Positions 39,804 to 49,306 of a stretch of 64,000 bases of DNA are shown in pieces (the stretch's first letter is position 1; each line of letters begins with the position of its first letter). The notes under the pieces are model-generated. The model saw only the letters and a program-made list of their open reading frames with translations, did no database searches and was not told where the DNA came from. The stretch spans positions 1 through 64,000 of the IMG/VR virus record IMGVR_UViG_3300028392_000034; one strand, given 5' to 3'. A program made the translations under genes and the position numbers. This DNA is from a virus.

Positions 39804-40246
39804 AAAGTAAATTTATCAAATATTTTATGGACATTGCTCAGCGCACTGCTGAACTTAGCCATGCTCGTCGATTACATGTTGGCGCTATTGTAGTAAAAAA
39901 TGATAGAATTATCAGTATCGGCTATAATGGCATGCCAGCAGATTGGGACAACAATTGTGAAGATGAAATTAAATGGCCCAATGGTGACATAAAATTTTTA
40001 ACAACCAAACCGGAGGTACTTCATGCTGAAACTAATGCAATCGCTAAGTTGGCAAGGTCGAATGAATCTGGCCTTGGCAGTGATATGTTTATTACTCATA
40101 GTCCTTGCTTGGATTGTGCCAAACTAATTTTTCAAAGTGGTATCAAGCGTGTTTTTTACAGAGAAAAATACAGGGATGATACTGGCACCCAGTTTCTTAA
40201 AAAATCAGGAATAGAAGTAAACCATGTTGACGATGAAAATGTATAA
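39800..40246 (+). CDS. cd: dCMP deaminase
   Basis: A 148-residue protein starting with TTG. The zinc site is H75-A-E77 with PCLDC at 102-106 (C103, C106). It converts dCMP to dUMP for thymidylate synthesis. T4 Cd is longer (193), mostly in an insertion. It overlaps the iscA stop and the next nuclease gene by 23 bases. With NrdAB and MazG it forms a nucleotide supply set. Confidence 0.92.
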   Translation: MKSKFIKYFMDIAQRTAELSHARRLHVGAIVVKNDRIISIGYNGMPADWDNNCEDEIKWPNGDIKFLTTKPEVLHAETNAIAKLARSNESGLGSDMFITHSPCLDCAKLIFQSGIKRVFYREKYRDDTGTQFLKKSGIEVNHVDDENV

Positions 40247-40952
40247 CCCAAAATTTGATTACAAACCTCTGAGTCGTGTTACTGAAGATGGTCGACGTCT
40301 TTATGCTACACCAGATGGAAAACGATTGCCTAGTGTAACAACAGTTCTTGACCGGACTAAACCTGAAGAAAAAAAACAGGCGCTCAACGAATGGCGCAAA
40401 CGTGTTGGAGTAGAAAACGCACAAAAGATTACTACTGAAGCGGCTAACCGTGGCACACGTATGCACACCTACCTTGAAGACTATATCAAACAAGGTGAAT
40501 TAAAAGAACGTGGATCAAACCCATTTGGGTGGGCAAGTCACGCAATGGCACAGACTGTAATTGAAGACGGCCTTAAGAATGTCAACGAAATTTGGGGTGT
40601 AGAAATTCCCTTGTATTTTCCTAGTTTGTATGCCGGTACTACAGATGGCTGTGGGTTGCACTTAAACGAGGAAAGTATTTTAGATTACAAGCAAACAAAC
40701 AAACCCAAACGAGAAGAATGGATTGAGGATTACTATCTACAGTTAACAGCGTATGCCCTGGCACACAATGAAGTTTACGGAACTAATATACGCAAAGGTG
40801 TTGTGTTGATGTGTGTTAAACCCCCAGTAGACGATATGGGTAACCCACAGGCCCGCCCTGTTTACCAAGAATTTGTATTAAAACCTGAACGTTTTGACTA
40901 TTGGGCAGATCAATGGTGGCGCCGCTTAGAGCAGTATTACCTACTGGCCTAA
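40224..40952 (+). CDS. PD-(D/E)XK exonuclease-like protein
   Basis: A 242-residue protein; in-frame ATGs at 40233 and 40239 are alternatives. Motifs: LPSVTTVL, ANRGTRMHTYLEDYI (RecB/Cas4-like helix), YAGTTDGCG with the first metal-binding Asp, ILDYKQTNK with D-x-K, and YYLQLTAYA, which fits the QhxxY motif. This is the AddB/RecB-type nuclease fold, common in marine T4-like phages. Likely role: processing DNA ends in recombination or degradation of host DNA. Confidence 0.85.
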   Translation: MLTMKMYNPKFDYKPLSRVTEDGRRLYATPDGKRLPSVTTVLDRTKPEEKKQALNEWRKRVGVENAQKITTEAANRGTRMHTYLEDYIKQGELKERGSNPFGWASHAMAQTVIEDGLKNVNEIWGVEIPLYFPSLYAGTTDGCGLHLNEESILDYKQTNKPKREEWIEDYYLQLTAYALAHNEVYGTNIRKGVVLMCVKPPVDDMGNPQARPVYQEFVLKPERFDYWADQWWRRLEQYYLLA

Positions 40953-40957
40953 CCAGC

Positions 40958-40963
40958 TAAATA
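40958..40963 (+). promoter_or_regulatory. Late promoter core (TAAATA)
   Basis: TAAATA 26 bases before the TTG start at 40990, with AAGGAAG between. Confidence 0.6.
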
Positions 40964-40989
40964 CTGAATAGAATTCAAGGAAGACTAAA

Positions 40990-42567
40990 TTGGCCATTGT
41001 TCAAATATCCCAAATTACAAACCGTAAAGGTTTAGCAGAAAATCTACCACAACTAGCCGGCGCAGAGTTTGGCTGGAGTACCGACACACGTCAACTCTGG
41101 ATTGGCAATGGCACCTTGGAAGATGGTGCACCAGTCATTGGCAACACTGAAATCTTAACGGAATTCAGTGATATTTTGAATTTTTCTACAACCTACACTT
41201 ACAAAGGACTGGCCGCTGGTTACACAGTGCAAACTGGCCCTACTTCGGGTACGCCAATTGATCTAAGTTTACAAAGTTGGCTTGATCAGTTTGCTTCAGT
41301 ATTAGATTTTGGTGCAGTAGGTGACGGCTCAACAGACTGCACAGCAGCAATCAATCGTGCGTTGTATCAATTGTATTGTAGAGAAGTTAACCCACAAATA
41401 CGTCGTAGTTTATTTTTCCCAGCCGGAGTATACAAAGTAACTGGCACGATCAACATTCCTCCCTATGCTACCTTGTATGGTGAAGGCCTAGATAATTCTG
41501 TAATTTCATTAGATTCAGGAGCAGCCTATGTGGCACAAACGGCTGACAGCTTGCAACAGACAGGAGTCAACATTGGATCTGGTGGAGCAACACCACCACA
41601 AAATATCACTATCACCAATCTTGGATTTCAAACGGTTGATACTGCAGCCAGCGTATTTTTAGTTGGCCAAGCCACTAATTGTCGTTTTAATAATGTAGGA
41701 TTTTATGGCCCAAATCAATCTGCACCAACTACAGACACTGCTGCTACTATTGCAGTAGATTTTAATACAACTGCTTCTTATTCATGCGAAAACATAATTT
41801 TTGATGGATGTGTATTAAGTGGAACAGTTTATGGAATCAACACCAATGAAGAAGTCAGTGGTGTTGCTATTTCAAATTCTGAATTTAATACATTATATCA
41901 AGGTGTGTTATTAGGAACTTTAGCACCTACACTGGTTTCGCCAACTGGTATTCGTATTACTAGTAATTTGTTTGATAACATTTATGCTGAAGGAATTATA
42001 TTTGGTGAGTACTCTAATTCAAATGCCTCTGGACATAATATTTTTTATAATGTAGGAAATCACGCACCCGACACTACTCCGTTTACTTCTATTATTGTTC
42101 TTAATAACAGTAATAACATTAGTATCAGCGATTTATTTTCTCGCAGTGACGCAGATGCTGTAACTTATCCTAGAGTGTATGCTGACATAGCCACCAACTT
42201 TGTTGCTACCACAAACGGTTCACAGATTGTATTGGCCACTGGAACTTATATAAGACAAAGTGGATCTCAAACTGAAATATCCAACGATGATACCAATACA
42301 GTTACTACGGTATCTACAGATCAAACTAGTGCGTTTGCAGTCAACTATACCATTGCAAGAGGCACTACACACCGCACAGGAACCATATTGATATCATCGG
42401 TTAACGGAACCGGTAATCCTGTTTGGTCTGATGACTTTGTGCAAAACGCAGACACCGGAGTTACATTGTCAGTTACTCAAGTTAACACTACAATAACAAT
42501 AACATACTCCGCTGAAAATACCTTGGGTAACGGAACAATTAACTATTCTATCAACTACCTAGCCTGA
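40990..42567 (+). CDS. Tailspike-like protein with pectate-lyase-type beta-helix
   Basis: A 525-residue protein starting with TTG. Residues 1-55 form a short particle-binding head (ELAGAEFGWSTDTRQLWIGNG-like; NRKGLAENLPQ). VLDFGAVGDGSTDCTAAINRAL (split at residues 99-120) is the Pectate_lyase_3 signature, followed by a parallel beta-helix with many Asn and Thr residues. The C-terminal 120 residues form a beta domain. Such proteins bind or degrade surface polysaccharide. Late promoter; probable receptor-binding component. Confidence 0.88.
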   Translation: MAIVQISQITNRKGLAENLPQLAGAEFGWSTDTRQLWIGNGTLEDGAPVIGNTEILTEFSDILNFSTTYTYKGLAAGYTVQTGPTSGTPIDLSLQSWLDQFASVLDFGAVGDGSTDCTAAINRALYQLYCREVNPQIRRSLFFPAGVYKVTGTINIPPYATLYGEGLDNSVISLDSGAAYVAQTADSLQQTGVNIGSGGATPPQNITITNLGFQTVDTAASVFLVGQATNCRFNNVGFYGPNQSAPTTDTAATIAVDFNTTASYSCENIIFDGCVLSGTVYGINTNEEVSGVAISNSEFNTLYQGVLLGTLAPTLVSPTGIRITSNLFDNIYAEGIIFGEYSNSNASGHNIFYNVGNHAPDTTPFTSIIVLNNSNNISISDLFSRSDADAVTYPRVYADIATNFVATTNGSQIVLATGTYIRQSGSQTEISNDDTNTVTTVSTDQTSAFAVNYTIARGTTHRTGTILISSVNGTGNPVWSDDFVQNADTGVTLSVTQVNTTITITYSAENTLGNGTINYSINYLA

Positions 42568-42571
42568 TTTG

Positions 42572-42985
42572 ATGTGGCCTGTAACATTTGATAATAGGCT
42601 ACAAGCCTGGGTAGAACTTCGCAGTCGTTGCCAAACTCTTAATTTAGAATCCGCATTAACTGCCGTTAATCAATGGTGGTTCAATTCCCCTTGGCAACCT
42701 TACTATTTACATTGGGACGACCAAACAGATTGGCCCGATCCTTGGCAACTTCTGAGCGACAATGTCTATTGTGATCTTGCTCGCGGGCTAGGAATCATGT
42801 ATACTATAAGTCTACTGGAACGTGCGGATATGGCGGATGCAGAGCTGGTTTTAGCTGAAGATGGCACTAATTTAGTCCTAGTAGCAAAAGAAAAATATAT
42901 ACTTAATTGGAACCGAGATTCAATCGTAAATAACGAATCCAAAGTTAATATCATTCAACGGTTTAGAAAAACCCAAGTTACGTAG
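42572..42985 (+). CDS. Conserved unknown protein
   Basis: A 137-residue protein (ATG 42572; a TTG one codon earlier is also possible). It has a Trp-rich N-terminal half (NQWWFNSPWQPYYLHWDDQ; WPDPWQLL), a central helix (CDLARGLGIMYTISLL) and a beta C-terminus. It follows the tailspike gene within five bases. A tailspike chaperone or baseplate accessory is possible. Function unknown. Confidence 0.82.
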   Translation: MWPVTFDNRLQAWVELRSRCQTLNLESALTAVNQWWFNSPWQPYYLHWDDQTDWPDPWQLLSDNVYCDLARGLGIMYTISLLERADMADAELVLAEDGTNLVLVAKEKYILNWNRDSIVNNESKVNIIQRFRKTQVT

Positions 42986-43017
42986 TAAAATTTAAAATTA
43001 GAACAAGAAAGTAAAAG

Positions 43018-45333
43018 ATGCAGATAAGTGTAGTTAAAAGAAGCGGACTAAAAGAGCCACTGCAAATTGATAAATGGCAGGCCCAAGTTGCTAAAGTCTG
43101 CCAAGGAATTGCTGATGTAAGTCAGAGCATGATAGAAATCAAAGCACAATTGCATTTTTATGATGGAATCACCACACAAGAAATTGATGGCATTACGCTA
43201 CGAGCCATTGTAGATTTAATTGACGTTGAAAGTAATCCTGATATTGGTCACACAAATTATCAATTTGTTGCTGGCAAACAAAGATTGAGTATGTTACGAA
43301 AAGATGTATATGGAACATACGAAGTCCCTCATCTATTAGACATTGTAAAAAAGAATGTAGCAACTGGTCTATATACCAACGAACTTCTTGAGTGGTATAC
43401 TGAAGAAGAATGGAATCGTATGAATGACATGTTGGACCATAGCAAGGATGAACAGTATTCGTATGCCGCAATTGAACAATTGATTGAAAAATACCTTGTG
43501 CGTAATCGTGCTACTAAAGAAATTTACGAAACTCCACAAATTCGTTATATGATTGCAGCCGCTACAGTGTTTCACAAGGAAGAACCTAACAGCGCAAGGA
43601 TGCGTTACATAAAGGAATACTACAATGCCGCAAGTGATGGATTATTTACCCTTGCTACTCCCGTCCTTGCTGGTCTCGGTACCCCTACTAAGCAATTCAG
43701 TTCGTGCGTTCTCATTCGCAGTGATGATGACCTGGATAGTATTTTTGCTAGTGGTGAGATGATGGCCAAGTATGCGGCTAAACGAGCCGGCATTGGTCTT
43801 GAAATTGGTCGATTACGGCCTTTGGGCGCACCTATCCGTGGTGGAGAAGTAATGCACACCGGTATGGTACCATTCTTAAAGAAATGGTTTGGTGATCTGC
43901 GTAGTTGCAGTCAAGGAGGTATTCGTAATGCAAGTGCTACAGTTTTTTATCCTATTTGGCATTATCAGTTTGATGATCTTATTGTGCTTAAGAACAACCA
44001 AGGAACAGACGAAACCCGAGTCCGTCATATGGATTATGGGGTTGTGCTTAGTGCTCTCTTCTGGAGACGATTTAAAAATAAAGAAAACATAACATTCTTT
44101 GATCCTAATGAAGTTCCGGACTTGTACGAAGCATTTTATAAAAACACAGAACGATTTGAACAGCTCTATGTCAAGTACGAAAAACGTAAAGATCTACGCA
44201 CCAAGACTATGGCCGCAGAAGATGTATTCAAAGGCGGCATATTAAAAGAGAGAACAGACACCGGTCGTATCTACCTGGTGTTCATAGATAATGTTCAGAA
44301 TCAAGGTTCGTTTGATACTGAATATCATACCATTTACCAAAGTAATCTTTGCTGTGAAATCCTATTACCTACTAAGTCTTTTAAACGTCTTGATGACAGC
44401 GATGGTCGCATTGCTTTATGCACCCTGGGTAGTATCAACTGGGGGGCCTTCAGGAATCCAGAAGACATGCGTCGTGCTTGTCGCATACTTCAGCGTAGCC
44501 TGTGCAACATTCTTGACTACCAAGACTTTCTCTCTATTCAGAGTCAACTTTCAAACGACGAGATTCAGCCATTGGGTATTGGAATCACTAATCTGGCCTA
44601 CTGGCATGCCAAGAGAGGCATGCAGTACGGAGAAAAAGACGCCTTGCATGAAGTCAAGACATGGATGGAACACCAGGCCTACTACCTGACAGAAGCCACT
44701 GTGGAGCTGGCCAAGGAACGTGGCCGTTGCAAAGATTCAGATCACACCTGGTATGGCAAAGGTGTATTTCCATGGGAACGTCGTGCCAAAGGAGTCAATG
44801 AACTAACAGACTTTGCTCCTGAACTAAACTGGGAAAGCCTACGTGCAGAAATGCGAGCGTATGGTGTGCGTAATGCTACTCTAATGGCAGTGGCACCGGT
44901 TGAATCTAGCAGTGTTGTTATTAACAGCACCAATGGTATTGAAATGCCTATGAGCCTTATTACTGTTAAAGAAAGCAAGGCCGGCAGTTTAATTCAAGTG
45001 GCACCGGAATACAATAAATTGAAAAACAAATATCAACTAATGTGGGCACAAAAAGATTGTGATGGCTATTTAAAAACCGCGGCTGTGTTGGCCGCCTATG
45101 TAGATCAAAGTATCAGTACCAACACATTCTACAATCCGGCACACTTTGCTGACCGTAAAGTGCCAACCACATTGATTGCTCAAAACTTAATGTTAGCCCA
45201 CCGTTGGGGACTAAAAACATTCTACTATAGTTTGATCAACAAACAAGGTAGCAAAGGCCAAGACGAACCCACAGCAGCATTGGAAGTAATAGACTTTGAC
45301 GATCAAGAAGATTGTGAAGCATGTAAACTTTAA
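43018..45333 (+). CDS. nrdA: Ribonucleotide reductase class Ia, large subunit
   Basis: A 771-residue protein, full length. It has an N-terminal ATP-cone (VVKRSGLKEPLQIDKWQ), the active-site cysteine segments FSSCVLI and LCTLGS with the Asn and Glu of the 10-stranded barrel, and a C-terminal CEACKL redox pair that receives electrons. It reduces NDPs to dNDPs with NrdB. A glutaredoxin follows nrdB and is the likely donor. nrdB starts eight bases after its stop. Confidence 0.95.
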   Translation: MQISVVKRSGLKEPLQIDKWQAQVAKVCQGIADVSQSMIEIKAQLHFYDGITTQEIDGITLRAIVDLIDVESNPDIGHTNYQFVAGKQRLSMLRKDVYGTYEVPHLLDIVKKNVATGLYTNELLEWYTEEEWNRMNDMLDHSKDEQYSYAAIEQLIEKYLVRNRATKEIYETPQIRYMIAAATVFHKEEPNSARMRYIKEYYNAASDGLFTLATPVLAGLGTPTKQFSSCVLIRSDDDLDSIFASGEMMAKYAAKRAGIGLEIGRLRPLGAPIRGGEVMHTGMVPFLKKWFGDLRSCSQGGIRNASATVFYPIWHYQFDDLIVLKNNQGTDETRVRHMDYGVVLSALFWRRFKNKENITFFDPNEVPDLYEAFYKNTERFEQLYVKYEKRKDLRTKTMAAEDVFKGGILKERTDTGRIYLVFIDNVQNQGSFDTEYHTIYQSNLCCEILLPTKSFKRLDDSDGRIALCTLGSINWGAFRNPEDMRRACRILQRSLCNILDYQDFLSIQSQLSNDEIQPLGIGITNLAYWHAKRGMQYGEKDALHEVKTWMEHQAYYLTEATVELAKERGRCKDSDHTWYGKGVFPWERRAKGVNELTDFAPELNWESLRAEMRAYGVRNATLMAVAPVESSSVVINSTNGIEMPMSLITVKESKAGSLIQVAPEYNKLKNKYQLMWAQKDCDGYLKTAAVLAAYVDQSISTNTFYNPAHFADRKVPTTLIAQNLMLAHRWGLKTFYYSLINKQGSKGQDEPTAALEVIDFDDQEDCEACKL

Positions 45334-45341
45334 GAGAAAAA

Positions 45342-46442
45342 ATGTCAAAAGAACAATACAATTTAAAAACAAAAACAGATTACCTACATCGCAAGATGTT
45401 TCTGGATCCAGCGGGTCCTGTGACCATACAGAGATTTGAGGAAGTCAAATATTCAAAACTAACTAAATTTGAAGCAGAGGCCAGAGGATTCTTTTGGGTA
45501 CCAGAAGAGATCAGTCTGACCAAAGATGCCAACGACTTCAAAGAAGCTAGTGACACAGTGCGTCATATCTTTACCAGTAACCTGTTGCGTCAAACTGCCT
45601 TGGACAGTTTGCAAGGTCGTGGCCCTACACAGGTGTTTACACCGGTATGTAGTATTCCTGAACTAGAAGCACTGATGTTTAATTGGGGTTTCTTTGAAAC
45701 CAACATTCACAGTCGTAGTTATAGCCACATCATTCGCAACATCTACAACATACCTAAGGATGTGTTCAACACAATTCACGACACACAAGAGATTGTGGAT
45801 ATGGCGTCAAGCGTGGGCAAGTATTATGATGCCTTGCATACAATCAACTGTTACAAAGAAACAGGCACTGATGTCGCTGAAAGTCATCACATCAAACATA
45901 TCTGGCTAGCACTCAATGCCAGCTATGCTCTGGAAGCATTCCGCTTTATGGTAAGTTTTGCCACAAGCCTGGCCATGGTTGAGAATCGCATCTTCATTGG
46001 CAACGGCAATATCATCAGCTTGATCCTACAAGACGAAATTTTACACAAAGACTGGACAGCCTGGATTATCAATCAAGTGGTCAAAGAAGATCCACGATTT
46101 GCACAGGCCAAACGAGACTGCGAGGCGGAAGTATATCAGCTGTATTTAGATGTTATTCGTGAAGAGAAACAATGGGCAGACTACTTGTTTAACAAAGGCC
46201 CAGTTATTGGACTTAACGCTAACATTCTTAAGGACTTTGTTGATTACACGGCCGTAGGCGCACTCAAAGAAGTAGGGATCAAGTATCAAACTCCTGCTCC
46301 TAAGACCACACCTATTCCGTGGTTTAATAAACATGTAAATACCAGTAATAAACAAACTGCATTACAAGAATCAGAATCGACTAATTATGTTATTGGAGTC
46401 ATGAGTGATGTTCTTGACTACGATGCATTACCCAATCTATAA
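45342..46442 (+). CDS. nrdB: Ribonucleotide reductase class Ia, small subunit
   Basis: A 366-residue ferritin-like protein. The metal-site segments are recognisable: TKDANDF (Asp ligand), EALMFNWGFFETNIHSRSY with the radical Tyr, LEAFRFMVSF and DEILHKDW. The usual E-x-x-H spacing before the Tyr is E-T-N-I-H here, one residue longer than in E. coli NrdB. It generates the tyrosyl radical used by NrdA. The C-terminal peptide (DVLDYDALPNL) is the NrdA-docking tail. Confidence 0.95.
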   Translation: MSKEQYNLKTKTDYLHRKMFLDPAGPVTIQRFEEVKYSKLTKFEAEARGFFWVPEEISLTKDANDFKEASDTVRHIFTSNLLRQTALDSLQGRGPTQVFTPVCSIPELEALMFNWGFFETNIHSRSYSHIIRNIYNIPKDVFNTIHDTQEIVDMASSVGKYYDALHTINCYKETGTDVAESHHIKHIWLALNASYALEAFRFMVSFATSLAMVENRIFIGNGNIISLILQDEILHKDWTAWIINQVVKEDPRFAQAKRDCEAEVYQLYLDVIREEKQWADYLFNKGPVIGLNANILKDFVDYTAVGALKEVGIKYQTPAPKTTPIPWFNKHVNTSNKQTALQESESTNYVIGVMSDVLDYDALPNL

Positions 46443-46458
46443 TATCAAGGAGTATAAA

Positions 46459-46683
46459 ATGAAAGCAACAGTATGGAGCAAGTATCACTGCCCTTATTGC
46501 GACCAAGCAAAGGCATTGTTAAAACAAAAAGGTATTGAATTTGAAGAGAAAAAAATTGGTGACGGATATACTAGAGAAGATTTGTTAGAAGCAATTCCTG
46601 ATGCTAGAACTGTGCCACAGATTTTTTTAGACGATAAATTAATAGGCGGGTTTACAGAACTACGAGCACATTTACAAGGATAA
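46459..46683 (+). CDS. nrdC: Glutaredoxin
   Basis: A 74-residue thioredoxin-fold protein. The active site is CPYC in WSKYHCPYCDQA, followed by ARTVPQIFLDDKLIGGFTEL with the cis-Pro and GG glutathione site. The start at 46459 follows AAGGAG; earlier ATGs lie in nrdB. It is the likely electron donor for NrdAB. The stop is two bases from the next gene. Confidence 0.93.
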   Translation: MKATVWSKYHCPYCDQAKALLKQKGIEFEEKKIGDGYTREDLLEAIPDARTVPQIFLDDKLIGGFTELRAHLQG

Positions 46684-46684
46684 C

Positions 46685-46987
46685 ATGATAGTAGAAAAAG
46701 ACAAAGTTTACACATTTAAATTGACCAATGCTGACGAACTGGTTGGAAAAATTGTTGATATTACCGACAATGCCTACGTTGTTTCACAGCCACTCAGTGC
46801 TGTGCCCACAGAAAAAGGCATACAATTGATTTTTACAGTATTTACTGGCAATCCCAAGGAAAATGCGACTATAAATAAAACAGCAGTAGCAATGATCTGT
46901 CAAACTCGTGAAGAAGTTTGTGATCATTACTTGGAGGCCACCACTGGTATCAAAGCCGTGCGTAAGCCATCAATTATAATGGGGTAA
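46685..46987 (+). CDS. Small protein with Lsm-like N-terminus
   Basis: A 100-residue beta-rich protein. KVYTFKLTNADELVGKIVDITDNAYVV is the sort of N-terminal strand set found in Sm/Lsm-like folds, where strands 1-3 carry a T-N-G-D-E-type loop. The rest has IQLIFTVFTGN and a Cys-containing helix. The fold resemblance is suggestive only. It sits between the glutaredoxin and PAAR genes. Confidence 0.75.
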   Translation: MIVEKDKVYTFKLTNADELVGKIVDITDNAYVVSQPLSAVPTEKGIQLIFTVFTGNPKENATINKTAVAMICQTREEVCDHYLEATTGIKAVRKPSIIMG

Positions 46988-46991
46988 TACG

Positions 46992-47285
46992 ATGCCAGGC
47001 GTTCAACGTGTAGGAGATTTTAATTCCGGTGGCGGTATTGCCATTGGTCCAGGTCATAACAACGTGTTGATCAACGGCCGCCCGGCACTGATACCTATGA
47101 CTCCGTTTACACCACATCCTTTTTGCAGTCCTAAAGCTCCGCTGTGTTGCATCGGAGTGGTTGCTATAACCGGCACATCAAAGTCGGTATTTGCCAATGG
47201 TCAACCGTTGGTATTGGATGGTGGCAAAGACAGTTGTCTTAAACACGCTCGCGCTGGTGGCAGTCCCAACGTCAAGGCACGATAA
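46992..47285 (+). CDS. 5.4: PAAR-domain baseplate spike tip protein
   Basis: A 97-residue protein. The pattern PGVQRVGDFNSGGG, VLINGRPALIP, HPFC, CCIGVV, GTSKSVFANGQPLVLDGG and CLKHARAGGSPNV fits PAAR proteins: beta hairpins with metal-coordinating His and Cys residues that sharpen the spike. T4 gp5.4 has the same role. It introduces the structural genes 47285-49242. Confidence 0.88.
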   Translation: MPGVQRVGDFNSGGGIAIGPGHNNVLINGRPALIPMTPFTPHPFCSPKAPLCCIGVVAITGTSKSVFANGQPLVLDGGKDSCLKHARAGGSPNVKAR

Positions 47286-48256
47286 TGACCACTGGCACAT
47301 TAAGCAGTGTAAACCTTATTGCTGGTGCCGGTATCCTGGGAAATGTTGGCGGATATCCCATTGATGCCAATGCTGATCTTACAAATGCAATCTCAAGCTA
47401 TACATCAACCAGCGTGGTTGCAAGATTTTTAGCCATTGCATCGTCTGGATATGTCAATCAAAATATTGTGGCCAATACATTTCCAGCATTGACTGATGCT
47501 GTTCCTACAGCATATCAAAGTAACCTAGGAAACGCTACCTTGACCTCGACTGTAGTTGCGGCCAATAACCAAATACTGGGCGACAATGACATAGGAAAAT
47601 TTGAACAGGTATTTTCTTCAGCACAGGCGTTTGTTAGCCAAACCAATCAATTGATCAAGACCACACTGAATGCCGACTCATCGACTAACACCACTGGATA
47701 TACTTCGCAAGATAATTTAGCCACTGGCGGAATCAGTTCAATCAGCCAGGCCTTCTCTGCATTTGGTGCAGACTTAGCGCAATTAGGATTTTTAATTGAT
47801 CTAACCAATCTAAACAATTTAGGAAATCCAGCGGCAGTGCTACAGCAATTGGCCAAAGTGGCCAGCACAACTCCGGCATTGAACACAGCCCTGTTAAATG
47901 TTGGCATACCTGAGTCAGCAGCGGTTGATCCTCAGTCGGTGACTTTTACCGCCCAGCAACAACGTCTTATCTACATAGCAATGACACAGATCACCGGTAC
48001 TGACCTGCAACAAATTTTAAGTTTGTTGCGTGTGACCACTGCTGGTTTGACCACCATGGCTGATCTATTGAATCCTGTAAAAACTTTTCCAAGAAGTTAC
48101 AACACTCTGACCGCTCCTACTGCCAATGGTCTACGTGGTATCTATATCAACAGCTCTGGCGCAGTCAATAGTCGATTGGAAACTGAGTTACCAACCAATG
48201 TGCTTGTACCTCTAACTGGTAATCCGATACAGAACATGTCAACTCAACTAACATGA
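47285..48256 (+). CDS. Probable tail/baseplate structural protein
   Basis: A 323-residue protein, Ala/Thr/Asn/Leu-rich and low in charge. It has repeated helices (LAQLGFLIDLTNLNNLGNPA) and a C-terminal TELPTNVLVPLTGN. It starts at the PAAR stop (TAATG) and overlaps the next gene by ATGA, so the three proteins are probably made in register. It shares composition with the following protein, which suggests related parts of one structure. Location next to PAAR suggests the baseplate hub. Confidence 0.8.
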   Translation: MTTGTLSSVNLIAGAGILGNVGGYPIDANADLTNAISSYTSTSVVARFLAIASSGYVNQNIVANTFPALTDAVPTAYQSNLGNATLTSTVVAANNQILGDNDIGKFEQVFSSAQAFVSQTNQLIKTTLNADSSTNTTGYTSQDNLATGGISSISQAFSAFGADLAQLGFLIDLTNLNNLGNPAAVLQQLAKVASTTPALNTALLNVGIPESAAVDPQSVTFTAQQQRLIYIAMTQITGTDLQQILSLLRVTTAGLTTMADLLNPVKTFPRSYNTLTAPTANGLRGIYINSSGAVNSRLETELPTNVLVPLTGNPIQNMSTQLT

Positions 48257-49242
48257 GCACCTACAGTCAACTACGTCAAATAATTCCGCCTGATCAGGCT
48301 CTGGCCAGTAAAGCACTACAGGCCGGACTTCAACAGGTTAAAAATATTTTTGACACTGAACTTCCTCAGTTGGCCATAGCCACAGAAGGGTTAGAAAGCA
48401 ATGTTGGGCTTGAGGATATCGGCAACCTAACTGGCCCATTGCCAGCCAATGTCACAGCATATTTTACAGACACCTTGGCCACAGGAACTGGACCACAAGG
48501 CCTGTTGTTGTTAACTGATGTGATTGGCAGTATTACCGGCTACAACATTACCGGTGAAATCGCCAATACCACTGCTATTTTAAGCAACATGACCTCATCA
48601 GGAGATTTTGCCGCATTGACCAATCTCACCACAGGTGTGTATACTGTAATGGAAAACTGTATAGCCGGTGATTATACTCAGGTAATAGGATCAGTTCCAC
48701 CTTATACCTATCGTGTAGTAATTCCAGGAGGACTTCCAGGAGCCGGTACTTATGGACCAGACGGTACAGCCAATGCAGCCGTCGGCAATGCATTTACTAA
48801 TGGGCTAAATCCAGCCATGGTTACCACAGTAGGAAACATTATTGCTGCATATCCGACTGATGTGGCCAACACCACTGCCAATTTCAATATCATATGTGAT
48901 CAATTGCAAACACAGAACGTCAATTTAGCCCTGGCTGGAGTATCGTTTGCCAACTTGGTTCCAGGACTACAACCCTGGAGTTTGGTTTATAATTTAGCAT
49001 CAACTGGGTTGGAAGTAGTTGAAGGTGGACCAGCTTATGTATTGCAAAGCATATCCAACGTCAATACACAAGGCGGCCAAGCTATCATAAGCACCATGCG
49101 TCAAGCTCGTAATCAAGAGCGATTAAGTGCAGCCGGTATGCAAACGGATATTACCATAAGCGATCAATATCCAGAACCTCGAGCCAATTTCGGTACCACA
49201 CAATACACTGTGGCTCAGGCCACTAGTCAAAAAATTATTTAA
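48253..49242 (+). CDS. Probable tail/baseplate structural protein
   Basis: A 329-residue protein. Again low in charge and rich in Ala, Thr and Asn, with helices (QALASKALQAGLQQVKNIFDTEL) and a Gly/Pro loop region (VVIPGGLPGAGTYGPDGTANA). It overlaps the previous gene by ATGA. A paired baseplate role with the 47285 protein is inferred. It is followed by a gap of 64 bases before the exported-protein genes. Confidence 0.8.
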   Translation: MSTYSQLRQIIPPDQALASKALQAGLQQVKNIFDTELPQLAIATEGLESNVGLEDIGNLTGPLPANVTAYFTDTLATGTGPQGLLLLTDVIGSITGYNITGEIANTTAILSNMTSSGDFAALTNLTTGVYTVMENCIAGDYTQVIGSVPPYTYRVVIPGGLPGAGTYGPDGTANAAVGNAFTNGLNPAMVTTVGNIIAAYPTDVANTTANFNIICDQLQTQNVNLALAGVSFANLVPGLQPWSLVYNLASTGLEVVEGGPAYVLQSISNVNTQGGQAIISTMRQARNQERLSAAGMQTDITISDQYPEPRANFGTTQYTVAQATSQKII

Positions 49243-49306
49243 TTTAGCCAAACCTTGTCAACTGACCGCAATGGTCAGGCGTTGTATTATTACACAAGGA
49301 GGGTTT

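Noticed and set aside
46336-46341. TAAATA inside nrdB
   Set aside because: It is in coding sequence more than 100 bases before the glutaredoxin start and has no leader or terminator context; chance matches of six bases are expected.
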